A stretch of DNA of 7,749 bases, from contig JAUXDR010000037.1 of the NCBI GenBank assembly GCA_030618205.1, positions 1-7,749 on the forward strand, in the 5' to 3' direction. Source of the DNA: Deltaproteobacteria bacterium (lineage in GTDB: Bacteria; Desulfobacterota; Dissulfuribacteria; Dissulfuribacterales; UBA3076). Of the stretch, positions 1 through 6,103 are shown one piece after another; position 1 is the first letter of the stretch; the number at the start of each line of letters is the position of its first letter. The position numbers and the translations under genes are program-made. Under the pieces are notes generated by a model. That model was not told the DNA's origin, made no database searches, and saw nothing but the letters and a program-made list of their open reading frames with translations.

Positions 1-143
1 TTTTCATTAGAGGCAAGTTTGATAGGATCCTTTACCCCATACTCCCTTTCGAGTTCCTCAAGGGGCTTACCTGGAGGATAAGGGACAAGGCTTGTGAGAT
101 ATTCCGGGACTTCAAAAGATAAAGGCTTTGATTTATTAAACAT
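1..143 (-). CDS. hisC: Histidinol-phosphate aminotransferase, N-terminal fragment
   Basis: The first 47 codons of a gene that continues beyond base 1. The translation begins MFNKSKPLSFEVPEYLTSLV and continues with PYPPGKPLEELEREYGVKDP and IKLASNE. The 'PGKPxEELEREYG..dpIKLASNE' pattern is the typical amino terminus of HisC, the PLP-dependent fold-type I aminotransferase that makes L-histidinol phosphate from imidazole-acetol phosphate with glutamate as donor. The PLP-lysine region lies outside the window. The ATG is preceded by AAGGA seven bases upstream, and this Shine-Dalgarno overlaps the TAA stop of the ribonuclease G gene. Only 10 bases separate stop and start, so translation is probably coupled and the gene is the third of an operon. 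Identification rests on a short segment; a related class I/II aminotransferase (for example a CobD-like enzyme) is possible but less likely. Confidence 0.85.
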   Translation of the reverse strand, partial: MFNKSKPLSFEVPEYLTSLVPYPPGKPLEELEREYGVKDPIKLASNE

Positions 144-153
144 GTAATGATCC

Positions 154-1665
154 TTAACTGGTTTCCGCAGTTCTCGAATACAGCTTATGTTCTTCCAGCC
201 CGAGATTCGGATTAGCTTCCACCCTGATTTCAACATCAAAGTTTTTTTCAAGGTTATAGAGTTCTAAGCGCTTGCGGTTAAGCAGGTATGAGACAACCTG
301 AGGCGGGGCCTCCAGCACAAGCTGCTCGGAATTCTTTTCATTACTACCTGCCAGATGTGCACTGATTCTTCTCAAGTCCGCCAGTGCAAGGGCCTCCACA
401 GACATCACCACCCCCCTTCCATGGCAGTAGGGACAGGAGCAATAACTGCCTAGTTGCACAGGAGAGCGGATTTTCTGGCGCACCAGTTCAAGAACACCAA
501 ACCGTGAAATTCTGGCAATTTCCGTCCTGGCACGGTCCTTTTTGAGGCAATTCCTCATGCGCTTTTCCACCTGTTGTCTGTAGGCCCTGTTACGCATATC
601 AATAAAGTCAATAACTATTATTCCTCCGAGGTCCCTGAGACGCAGTTGTCTGGCTATCTCCTCCGCAGCCTCCAAATTGGTCTTTAGTGCGGTTTCCTCA
701 ATATTTTTTTCCCTGACGTTTTTCCCGGAATTCACATCTATAGACACCAGGGCCTCGGTTGGCTCTATAACAATATGCGCTCCGGAAGGCAGGCGAACAT
801 TGGGCTGATATACTTGCTCTATCAGAGTCTCAAGATCGAAGTGTGAAAAAATGGGGACGTCGCCTTGGTATAAACGTACAGTGGCTACCTGTCGTGGGGC
901 AATGATGCGAAGAAAGGCCTTTATATTATCATAGACCTCCTGCCGGTCCACCAAAATTTCCTCGACATCACTTGTGAGATAATCCCTCAGAAATCGTTTT
1001 ACCAGATCCCTGTCTCTATATATCAGGGCCGGGGCCTGAGCGGACTGGGCCTTTTTTCTTAAGTTGCTCCAGAGTCGTGCCAAGTACCTGAGATCCTTCT
1101 GTATCTCTACTTTTGGAACGCCTTCAGCGACTGTCCGGGCAATAAGTCCCACACCTTCCGGTAGCTTGCATGCCTTTAAGATCTGCTTAAGCCTTTGACG
1201 TTCCTCCTCATCCTCAATTTTTCTGGACACACCTACTTGAGCAGTACCGGGCATCAGCACCAGGTACCTCGCTGGGATTGACAGATAAGTTGTTATCGCA
1301 GATCCCTTTATATGGGTCTCTTCCTTGACTATCTGTACAAGAATGTCCTGGTCCTTTTTTATGAATTCATGGATACGTTTTTTGTTTTCAGCATATCCAT
1401 AGTATTCAGGGTGTATATCAGCTAAGGGCAGATAGCCATTTCTGGGAAGGCCGATATCAATAAAAGCCGCCTGGAGGCTTGGCTCTATCTTTACTATTCG
1501 ACCTTTATAGAGATTGCCTCTGGTCTGGGTATGGGAAAATGTCTCAATATCAAAGGCCTCAAGACGTCCATTCTCAAGAAGGCCTATCCGGCATTCCTCC
1601 GGTGCCTCCATGTTGATTACAATCTGGCAATTGCCGGATTTGCTTGATTTTTTCCTTGGTTTCAT
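154..1665 (-). CDS. rng: Ribonuclease G (RNase E/G family)
   Basis: A 503-residue endoribonuclease of the RNase E/G family, which cuts single-stranded AU-rich RNA in rRNA maturation and mRNA decay. Visible parts in order: an S1 RNA-binding domain from about residue 51 (NLYKGRIVKIEP..AAFIDIG) to about 130; a 5'-monophosphate sensor motif RT at 177-178 (GLIARTVAEG); and the DNase I-like catalytic core with Asp310 (SIDVNSG) and Asp353 (IVIDFIDM). The 43-residue spacing of these two aspartates matches D303/D346 of E. coli RNase E. The zinc-link cysteines are Cys411 and Cys414 (CPYCHGRG), which join dimers. The length fits RNase G, and there is no long RNase E-type scaffold tail. It starts 18 bases after the radical SAM gene and is followed closely by hisC. 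The nearest Shine-Dalgarno (AGGAG, overlapping the upstream TAG) is 15 bases from the ATG, unusually far. No other in-frame ATG, GTG or TTG lies between that stop and this ATG. Confidence 0.96.
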   Translation of the reverse strand: MKPRKKSSKSGNCQIVINMEAPEECRIGLLENGRLEAFDIETFSHTQTRGNLYKGRIVKIEPSLQAAFIDIGLPRNGYLPLADIHPEYYGYAENKKRIHEFIKKDQDILVQIVKEETHIKGSAITTYLSIPARYLVLMPGTAQVGVSRKIEDEEERQRLKQILKACKLPEGVGLIARTVAEGVPKVEIQKDLRYLARLWSNLRKKAQSAQAPALIYRDRDLVKRFLRDYLTSDVEEILVDRQEVYDNIKAFLRIIAPRQVATVRLYQGDVPIFSHFDLETLIEQVYQPNVRLPSGAHIVIEPTEALVSIDVNSGKNVREKNIEETALKTNLEAAEEIARQLRLRDLGGIIVIDFIDMRNRAYRQQVEKRMRNCLKKDRARTEIARISRFGVLELVRQKIRSPVQLGSYCSCPYCHGRGVVMSVEALALADLRRISAHLAGSNEKNSEQLVLEAPPQVVSYLLNRKRLELYNLEKNFDVEIRVEANPNLGLEEHKLYSRTAETS

Positions 1666-1683
1666 ATTAGTTTTCGTATACTC

Positions 1684-2622
1684 CTAAACACCGGCCCTTT
1701 TACCGGGAAGATAAAAAAGCTTGTCATTAAATGCCTCGGTCTTTATCAGACCGGAGCTGTACATTCGATTAAGTACCTCCTGGACAGATTCAGCTCCAAG
1801 GCCCAGAACCTCCTGAAGGTCTTCGATGTTGAGAGGCCTTCTGAGCAAAGTATCCAATATCTCAGCCTCAATAATCGGCTGGACCCCCTTCTCCATGCTA
1901 TGACTATAATCAACTACGACTTCGGCCTTTTCACCCAGTTGTTCCTTCAACTCCTCCATCTGCTTTTTTGATAGAGGATTGGCCCATGTCTCGACCGGAG
2001 GACGAACTACAGTATTAAGCTGAATCTTGTCGGGCTGGATAGACTTTAAGACCTCTTTAAGGCCACTGATTTCATCTGTACCGTGATTAATCCCCCTGAC
2101 AAAAAGGACCTCCAGCCAGATCTTTCCCTTAAACTCCTTTCGTAATTTTATTAAGCCATCTAAAATGGTCTTGAGATCCACGCACTTGGCCGGACGATTG
2201 ATCCTTCTGAAAGAATCAAGCACCACAGAATCAAGAGAGGGCAATAAAATATCCGCACGACAGAGTTCTTCTCTCACTTGAGAATCAGAGAGCAGAGTGG
2301 AGTTGGTAATGACTGCCAGAGGTCTATCTGTATGCTCCCTGGCAAAGGCCAGAAGTTCTCCAAGGCCTGTGTGGAGTGTGGGCTCTCCTGAGGCAGTAAA
2401 AGTAAGCACATCAAAGGCCGTCTTTTCAGAACACAATACTTCCTCAAGCTCAGCCCTTATATGTCCGGTAGGTATGTATTCATTTCTTTCACATGTGTAT
2501 TTCTTGGTACCTCCTAATTCACAGTAGACGCAATTCAGATTGCAGGTCTTAAGAGGAAGAATGTCCACCCCAAGTGACAAGCCTAAACGCCTCGAAGGTA
2601 CCGGACCGAAGCAATATTTCAT
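1684..2622 (-). CDS. Radical SAM protein, COG0731-like, with C-terminal winged-helix-like region
   Basis: A 312-residue radical SAM enzyme of unknown substrate. The opening FGPVPSRRLGLSLGVDILP leads to the CxxxCxxC cluster motif Cys27-Cys31-Cys34 (TCNLNCVYCELG), which binds the 4Fe-4S cluster that cleaves S-adenosylmethionine. The GEP motif is at 79-81 (SGEPTLH), followed by the 'ITNSTLL' strand (105-111) and 'PSLDSV...FRRINRP' (128-144), as in the COG0731 group often labelled Fe-S oxidoreductase or wyosine-modification-like. Residues about 250-307 (EAEILDTLLRRPLNIEDLQE...) look like a winged-helix domain, so nucleic-acid binding or a regulatory role is possible (inference). It is the first gene of a minus-strand operon with rng and hisC. 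The linkage to RNase G hints at RNA, but nothing in the sequence fixes the reaction. No strong Shine-Dalgarno is visible; the only candidate, AGGCGG, lies inside a small hairpin. Confidence 0.9.
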   Translation of the reverse strand: MKYCFGPVPSRRLGLSLGVDILPLKTCNLNCVYCELGGTKKYTCERNEYIPTGHIRAELEEVLCSEKTAFDVLTFTASGEPTLHTGLGELLAFAREHTDRPLAVITNSTLLSDSQVREELCRADILLPSLDSVVLDSFRRINRPAKCVDLKTILDGLIKLRKEFKGKIWLEVLFVRGINHGTDEISGLKEVLKSIQPDKIQLNTVVRPPVETWANPLSKKQMEELKEQLGEKAEVVVDYSHSMEKGVQPIIEAEILDTLLRRPLNIEDLQEVLGLGAESVQEVLNRMYSSGLIKTEAFNDKLFYLPGKRAGV

Positions 2623-2632
2623 AATAAATTAG

Positions 2633-2645
2633 CCGCCTGCGGCGG
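2633..2645 (-). other. GC-rich hairpin in the 5' leader of the radical SAM gene
   Basis: On the minus strand, CCGCC-GCA-GGCGG forms a 5-bp all-GC stem with a three-base loop, 10 bases upstream of the start codon. The 3' arm contains AGGCGG, the only purine-rich element that could serve as ribosome binding site, so folding could mask it. It may equally be a chance palindrome or a short dispersed repeat. Confidence 0.5.
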
Positions 2646-2659
2646 GATTCTTTTGGAAA

Positions 2660-2687
2660 TTGTTAAGCTATCAAGTAATTTTATATT
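2660..2687 (+). promoter_or_regulatory. Candidate sigma70 promoter for ddl
   Basis: TTGTTA (2660-2665), a 16-base spacer and TATATT (2682-2687) match the -35/-10 consensus at 4 of 6 and 5 of 6 positions. Transcription would start near 2694, giving ddl a leader of about 180 bases that contains the hairpins at 2735-2797. The -10 box overlaps the -10 box of the opposite promoter, so the two would compete for polymerase. A weaker alternative is TTGTCA (2831-2836) with TACGTT (2854-2859), which would leave almost no leader. Confidence 0.4.
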
Positions 2688-2705
2688 GAGCGAGGGCTCT
2701 GTCAA
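2678..2705 (-). promoter_or_regulatory. Sigma70-like promoter of the radical SAM-rng-hisC operon
   Basis: Reading the minus strand, a perfect TTGACA (2705-2700) is followed by a 16-base spacer and TAAAAT (2683-2678), five of six matches to TATAAT. Transcription would begin near 2671, leaving about 48 bases of leader before the radical SAM start codon at 2622. This is the best promoter match I found in the window. Confidence 0.6.
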
Positions 2706-2734
2706 GCATGACCATTCATACTTCTTAGCTAACA

Positions 2735-2797
2735 GAGAGTAAACAATTACTCTCAAACGAGCCTTTTTCAGAAGGCTCAAACAGGAGTAAAATCCTG
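2735..2797 (+). other. Three tandem hairpins in the ddl leader
   Basis: Three adjacent inverted repeats lie between the promoter region and ddl. GAGAGTAA/TTACTCTC (2735-2742 with 2747-2754) has an 8-bp stem and a 4-base loop. GAGCCTT/AAGGCTC (2759-2765 with 2772-2778) has a 7-bp stem and a 6-base loop. CAGGA/TCCTG (2782-2786 with 2793-2797) has a 5-bp stem and a 6-base loop. The 8-bp palindrome TTAGCTAA (2725-2732) sits just before them. None is followed by a T-run in the plus direction, so they are not classic intrinsic terminators. They could be a structured 5' leader, a small RNA or regulator-binding sites; no known riboswitch class is recognised. Confidence 0.45.
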
Positions 2798-2874
2798 CGT
2801 CCCAAGGCCTGCCTGATCATTCCGGATGTCTTGTCAAAAAATGGAAAATCATATACGTTTCAAGCCATCCAAAC

Positions 2875-3813
2875 ATGTCGGAAAAAAATAAAATACAACT
2901 GGCACTCCTGTGTGGAGGTCGCTCTGCTGAAAGAGATGTGTCCCTTGCAGGGGCACGAGAGGTAGAAAAAGCCCTTGATCCGGGCCGCTACGATATCACG
3001 CGTTATGATCCGGCCACGGACCTTAACCGACTTGTCAAAGACACACCACTCCTGGATGTTGCTTTTATCCTTCTTCACGGCCGTTACGGAGAAGACGGGA
3101 CCATACAAGGTCTTTTGGACCTCATTAGCTTACCTTATCAAGGTTCCGGAGTCCTGGGTAGCGCTTTGGCCATGGACAAACACCTTGCCAAAGTGATTTA
3201 TCAGGAGGCCGGGATGCTCACTCCTCCATGGATTCACATCCTTCGCAGCGATAAAGTGGACACAAAACAAATCGTGAACCGCCTGGGTATTCCACTCATG
3301 GTTAAACCCTGCACCCAAGGATCAAGCGTTGGAATAAGGAAGGTGACGGATGAAAACAAACTTGGTCCTGCCATAAAAGAAGCATTTCAATGGGATAACA
3401 GGGTACTGGTTGAATCCTTCATAGAGGGTCGGGAGATCACCGGGGGAATCCTGGGTCTTGAGGAGCTTTTACCACTTCCTGTGGTTGAGATCATCCCTGA
3501 CTCGAGCTATTCCTTCTTTGATTACGATGCAAAGTATTTACCCGGGGCCACCAAGGAGATCTGCCCGGCAGATATACCGAAGCAGGCATCTGAGAAAGCC
3601 CGGGCTCTGGCCGTTGCTGCTCATAAAGCCTTGCAGCTTCGGGCCTATAGCCGTACAGATATGATCCTTGCGGACACCGGCAAAATATTCGTTTTGGAAA
3701 CCAACACAATCCCCGGGATGACTTCGACCAGCCTATTCCCCCAAGCCGCGGAGGCAGCGGGAATTTCCTTTAGTAAACTGCTTGATCAACTTATTGACAT
3801 GGCATTATCCTGA
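2875..3813 (+). CDS. ddl: D-alanine--D-alanine ligase
   Basis: A 312-residue ATP-grasp ligase that joins two D-alanines, using ATP, for the peptidoglycan pentapeptide in the cytoplasm. Motifs in order: GGRSAERDVSL (14-24), LHGRYGEDGTIQG (67-79), the glycine/serine loop KPCTQGSSVGI (144-154), the omega-loop tyrosine in FDYDAKY (Tyr221, expected for D-Ala rather than D-lactate specificity), and the Mg-binding residues Asp262, Glu275 and Asn277 in SRTDMI...LETNTIPGMTS. Length is normal for Ddl (about 300-310), and all expected motifs are intact. The ATG is the only in-frame start after a TAA at 2788-2790, yet no Shine-Dalgarno is visible before it. The gene stands alone on its strand rather than in a mur/fts cluster. 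It is divergent from the radical SAM operon, converges on der, and its stop lies one base before a large inverted repeat. Confidence 0.97.
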   Translation: MSEKNKIQLALLCGGRSAERDVSLAGAREVEKALDPGRYDITRYDPATDLNRLVKDTPLLDVAFILLHGRYGEDGTIQGLLDLISLPYQGSGVLGSALAMDKHLAKVIYQEAGMLTPPWIHILRSDKVDTKQIVNRLGIPLMVKPCTQGSSVGIRKVTDENKLGPAIKEAFQWDNRVLVESFIEGREITGGILGLEELLPLPVVEIIPDSSYSFFDYDAKYLPGATKEICPADIPKQASEKARALAVAAHKALQLRAYSRTDMILADTGKIFVLETNTIPGMTSTSLFPQAAEAAGISFSKLLDQLIDMALS

Positions 3814-3814
3814 A

Positions 3815-3945
3815 AAGTGCCTAAAGTGAACTAAAGTTTGAAGTGCCTAAAGTTAAGGTATCGCTTCGCTCCATCTTATATTAACCGCGCTGAAGGCGCG
3901 CACCACAACTTTAGGCACTTTAGCTCACTTTAGGCACTTCAAACT
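3815..3945. repeat. Large modular inverted repeat between convergent ddl and der, possible bidirectional terminator
   Basis: The left arm (3815-3854) and right arm (3907-3945) are inverted copies. Bases 3815-3837 pair with 3939-3917 (22 of 23 matches; mismatch A3830/C3924). Bases 3845-3854 pair perfectly with 3916-3907. A 7-base insertion TTGAAGT (3838-3844) bulges from the left arm. Each arm holds two copies of the core GTGCCTAAAGT, so there are four copies in all, two per strand. The 52-base spacer contains an inner CGCGC-TGAAG-GCGCG hairpin (3886-3900). The element begins one base after the ddl stop and ends 19 bases past the der stop, so a long hairpin could form in both transcripts. This suits a bidirectional terminator or mRNA 3'-end protector. 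No T-run, target-site duplication or transposase is visible; membership in a dispersed REP/MITE-like family is inferred only from its modular build. Confidence 0.85.
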
Positions 3946-3964
3946 CATTAAGCGGATGGCAGGG

Positions 3965-5353
3965 CTAGGAGCGTCTCTCTCTCTTGCGGAAAAGTATTCG
4001 AATAGGAGTTTGCTTCAGGCCCAGTTGCTCGCGAAACTGGTTTGCCAGAAATCGTTTATATTGAGATGGTATGACGTCAGGGTAGTTCGCAAACAGGAGG
4101 AAAGTTGGCGGTTTCGTTGCTACCTGCGTCGTATAGTAGAGTTTCAAGTGGTGTCCTCTGGAGATGGGAGGAGTTCTTTTTGCTAACGCCTTTTGTAGGA
4201 CACTGTTGACGCTGCCTGTATTAATTAACGTGTTAAAATCAACATAGACATCGTCTATCAAGGGTAAAATCCGGTTGACATACTTCCCGGTGAGTGCTGA
4301 GATGTTTAGGTGGGGAGAATAAGGAATAAACCGCTTTGCCCGCTCCAACTCCCCTGATCTTAATTTCACTAATGACTGGTCTTGCTGGATCAGGTCCCAT
4401 TTGTTGAACAGGGTAATACATGCCCGTCCATATCTTTCCGTGTAGCCAATCAGCCGTTTATCCTGATCTGTAATTCCTTCTGAAATATCCATTACAATAA
4501 GCACAATATCACAGGCCTTAATAACATTAATGGCCTTAATAATACTGAATTTTTCTATTTTATTACTGACCCTGGCCTTTCGCCTTATGCCTGCAGTATC
4601 AGTAAGCAGAATGTCCTTTCTGCCGGGTCGCTGAAGAAGTGTGTCTATGGCATCTCTTGTAGTACCCGGCACATCGGTAACAATCATGCGAGGCTCTCCC
4701 ACCAGTCTATTTAGTAAGGAGGATTTTCCCGTATTTGGTCTACCGATTAGCGCCACTTTTATTGGCTTATCCTTGGGTTCCCGAGTTAAGCCTTCAAGGT
4801 CTGCCGGAATATCTTTTAATGGCTGGTCCATGTGTTTAAGCACATCAACCACTCTTGTCATCAGAGCATTCATTCCCTTCCCGTGTTCAGCCGAGACTGG
4901 AATGACTTCGTTCACACCTAATTCGTAAAATTCACCCAGATTGAGCTCGCGAGAAGGATTATCCACCTTGTTTATTATTATTAAATATGGTTTCTTATAT
5001 GGACGTAGTGCGTCGATGATTTCCCTGTCTGCAGGAGTGAGGCCTTCTTTAACATCCAGAATTATCAAAAGCAGATCAGATTCTTCTACTGCCTTTAAGC
5101 TTTGCTCATGGACAATTCGGGATATGCGGTCCAGATCGGGAGATCTGTCCATGCCGCCCGTATCTATAAGTTGCATTGTAAGACCATCCCAACTGAGCTC
5201 GGCATAGCGGCGGTCTCTGGTGAGCCCGGGAGTCGAATCTACCAGTGCATCTCTTGTGCGGGTAAGCCGGTTAAGAAGTGTAGATTTCCCCACGTTTGGG
5301 CGTCCTATCAGTGCAACTTTTGGTATTTTTTTGTTTTTGAACTTGGAATTCAT
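3965..5353 (-). CDS. der: Ribosome-associated GTPase Der (EngA)
   Basis: A 462-residue GTPase with two tandem G domains, needed for late 50S subunit assembly. G domain 1: P-loop GRPNVGKS (17-24), switch region TPGLTRDR (41-48), DTGG (64-67), NKVD (128-131), SAEHGKG (154-160). G domain 2: P-loop GRPNTGKS (204-211), VPGTTRDAID (228-237), DTAGIRRK (252-259), NKWD (317-320), SALTGK (352-357). The KH-like C-terminal domain follows (about 363-456) and ends with the characteristic TPIRILFRKR before a short basic tail. All nucleotide-binding motifs are intact. The start is the only available ATG and adds about 11 mostly basic residues before the first beta strand. An in-frame TAA lies just upstream. 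There is no good Shine-Dalgarno: AAGGA is 19 or more bases away. The gene stands alone on its strand, convergent with ddl and divergent from the nitroreductase operon. Confidence 0.97.
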   Translation of the reverse strand: MNSKFKNKKIPKVALIGRPNVGKSTLLNRLTRTRDALVDSTPGLTRDRRYAELSWDGLTMQLIDTGGMDRSPDLDRISRIVHEQSLKAVEESDLLLIILDVKEGLTPADREIIDALRPYKKPYLIIINKVDNPSRELNLGEFYELGVNEVIPVSAEHGKGMNALMTRVVDVLKHMDQPLKDIPADLEGLTREPKDKPIKVALIGRPNTGKSSLLNRLVGEPRMIVTDVPGTTRDAIDTLLQRPGRKDILLTDTAGIRRKARVSNKIEKFSIIKAINVIKACDIVLIVMDISEGITDQDKRLIGYTERYGRACITLFNKWDLIQQDQSLVKLRSGELERAKRFIPYSPHLNISALTGKYVNRILPLIDDVYVDFNTLINTGSVNSVLQKALAKRTPPISRGHHLKLYYTTQVATKPPTFLLFANYPDVIPSQYKRFLANQFREQLGLKQTPIRILFRKRERRS

Positions 5354-5393
5354 GTTGTTGTAGTAAAGTTAGGCATCCTTCATTCACCAGTTT

Positions 5394-5414
5394 ACACTTT
5401 TTTCGAAAAAGTGT
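5394..5414. promoter_or_regulatory. 21-base palindrome upstream of der
   Basis: Arms ACACTTTTT (5394-5402) and AAAAAGTGT (5406-5414) are perfectly complementary around a TCG centre. The element lies about 40 bases before the der start codon, in the divergent der/nitroreductase region. It could be an operator for a dimeric regulator or a hairpin in the der leader. As a terminator it would work on either strand, since both sides of the stem carry T/A runs. No function is proven by the sequence. Confidence 0.45.
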
Positions 5415-5441
5415 GTATTATTGAATGCCGGTGTCGAAACT

Positions 5442-5540
5442 GGAAATTAGAAATTAGGTAACGCATCTAGATCTTTGTATTTTTCCCAATTTCAAATTTC
5501 AAATTTCTGATTTTTAATTTCACTGCCAAAATACAAGATC
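5442..5540. repeat. AT-rich region with AATTTCA tandem repeats and interleaved inverted repeats
   Basis: The heptamer AATTTCA is repeated about three times at 5488-5508, the last copy ending in T. Two inverted repeats interleave. Bases 5443-5458 (GAAATTAGAAATTAGG) match the reverse complement of 5485-5500 at 14 of 16 positions. GATCTTTGTATTTT (5470-5483) pairs with AAAATACAAGATC (5528-5540), with one extra T bulged. The two pairings interleave and cannot form together as simple hairpins. The region fills most of the space before the nitroreductase operon. No promoter with a good consensus match was found in it. Confidence 0.5.
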
Positions 5541-5562
5541 AACAAAAGGATGTCTAATAATT

Positions 5563-5567
5563 AGAGG
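5563..5567 (+). promoter_or_regulatory. Ribosome binding site fixing the nitroreductase start
   Basis: AGAGG lies nine bases before ATG 5577. An in-frame TTG at 5568 directly abuts this site with no spacer and cannot be served by it, so the ATG is the likely start. Confidence 0.65.
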
Positions 5568-5576
5568 TTGTTCTCC

Positions 5577-6083
5577 ATGAATCCGGTATTGGATGCCATA
5601 TATAAACGCAGAAGTGTGCGTGATTTTACCGCTGATCCTATAGAGCGTGACACACTAATAGAAATTATCAGGGCAGGTACCCGGGCACCTTCGGGACTTA
5701 ACAACCAGCCTTGGCGTTTCGCAATAGTAACGGACAAGGATCTAAAGGCCAAGGTTGGGGAACTGACCCGTTACGAAAAGGTTATAGAAGGGGCTAAAGC
5801 CCTGATTCCTGTCTTTGTGGACAGGGATGCCATGTACCATGAACTAAAAGACCATCAGGCCATTGGCGCCTGTCTTCAAAATATGCTTCTAGCCGCTCAT
5901 TCACTGGGCCTTGGGGCTGTCTGGCTGGGAGAGATATTGAAGAATTCCGATCGAGTGCGAATGCTAATGGAGCTCCCGGAAAATCTTGAACTCATGGCAG
6001 TCCTGGCCCTGGGCCATCCTGCCCATAGAAACCAGACTTCGACTCGCAAGTCACTTGAAGAAGTGTTAGTATTTGAAAAATAA
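5577..6083 (+). CDS. Nitroreductase family flavoprotein
   Basis: A 168-residue small FMN-dependent nitroreductase-fold protein. The N-terminal AIYKRRSVRDF (7-17) carries the RRSxR phosphate-binding motif for FMN. APSGLNNQPWRF (37-48) is the second FMN-contact signature. HQAIGACLQNMLLAAHSLGLGAVWLGE (93-119) is the usual helix and glycine turn, and LALGHP (143-148) closes the fold. Such enzymes act as homodimers in the cytoplasm with NAD(P)H and reduce nitro compounds, quinones or other electrophiles; the real substrate is unknown. Length is near the lower end for the family, typical of the short subgroup common in anaerobes. The longer reading from TTG 5568 adds MFS and is rejected because its ribosome binding site would have no spacing. 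The gene heads a plus-strand operon, with the lipoprotein following 20 bases later. Confidence 0.92.
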   Translation: MNPVLDAIYKRRSVRDFTADPIERDTLIEIIRAGTRAPSGLNNQPWRFAIVTDKDLKAKVGELTRYEKVIEGAKALIPVFVDRDAMYHELKDHQAIGACLQNMLLAAHSLGLGAVWLGEILKNSDRVRMLMELPENLELMAVLALGHPAHRNQTSTRKSLEEVLVFEK

Positions 6084-6103
6084 CAAGTATAGGAGGATGT
6101 AAA

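Noticed and set aside
2700..2727. Six-codon ORF (ATG at 2708) in the ddl leader as an attenuation peptide
   Set aside because: MTIHTS has no run of alanine or other relevant codons and no ribosome site, so an attenuator is not supported.
2735..2797. Intrinsic terminator or T-box riboswitch before ddl
   Set aside because: No T-run follows any of the stems in the plus direction, and the T-box consensus (AGGGTGGNACCGCG-like) is absent.
3815..3945. CRISPR array or insertion-sequence ends
   Set aside because: The repeats are inverted rather than regularly spaced direct copies, no cas gene or transposase is present, and no target-site duplication is seen.
5102..5461. 119-codon plus-strand open frame antisense to the start of der
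   Set aside because: It overlaps the conserved first G domain of der, and the translated product shows no family features.
5568..5576. TTG start adding three residues to the nitroreductase
   Set aside because: It directly abuts the AGAGG site with zero spacing, and the family N-terminus (MNPVLDAIYKRRSVR) fits ATG 5577.
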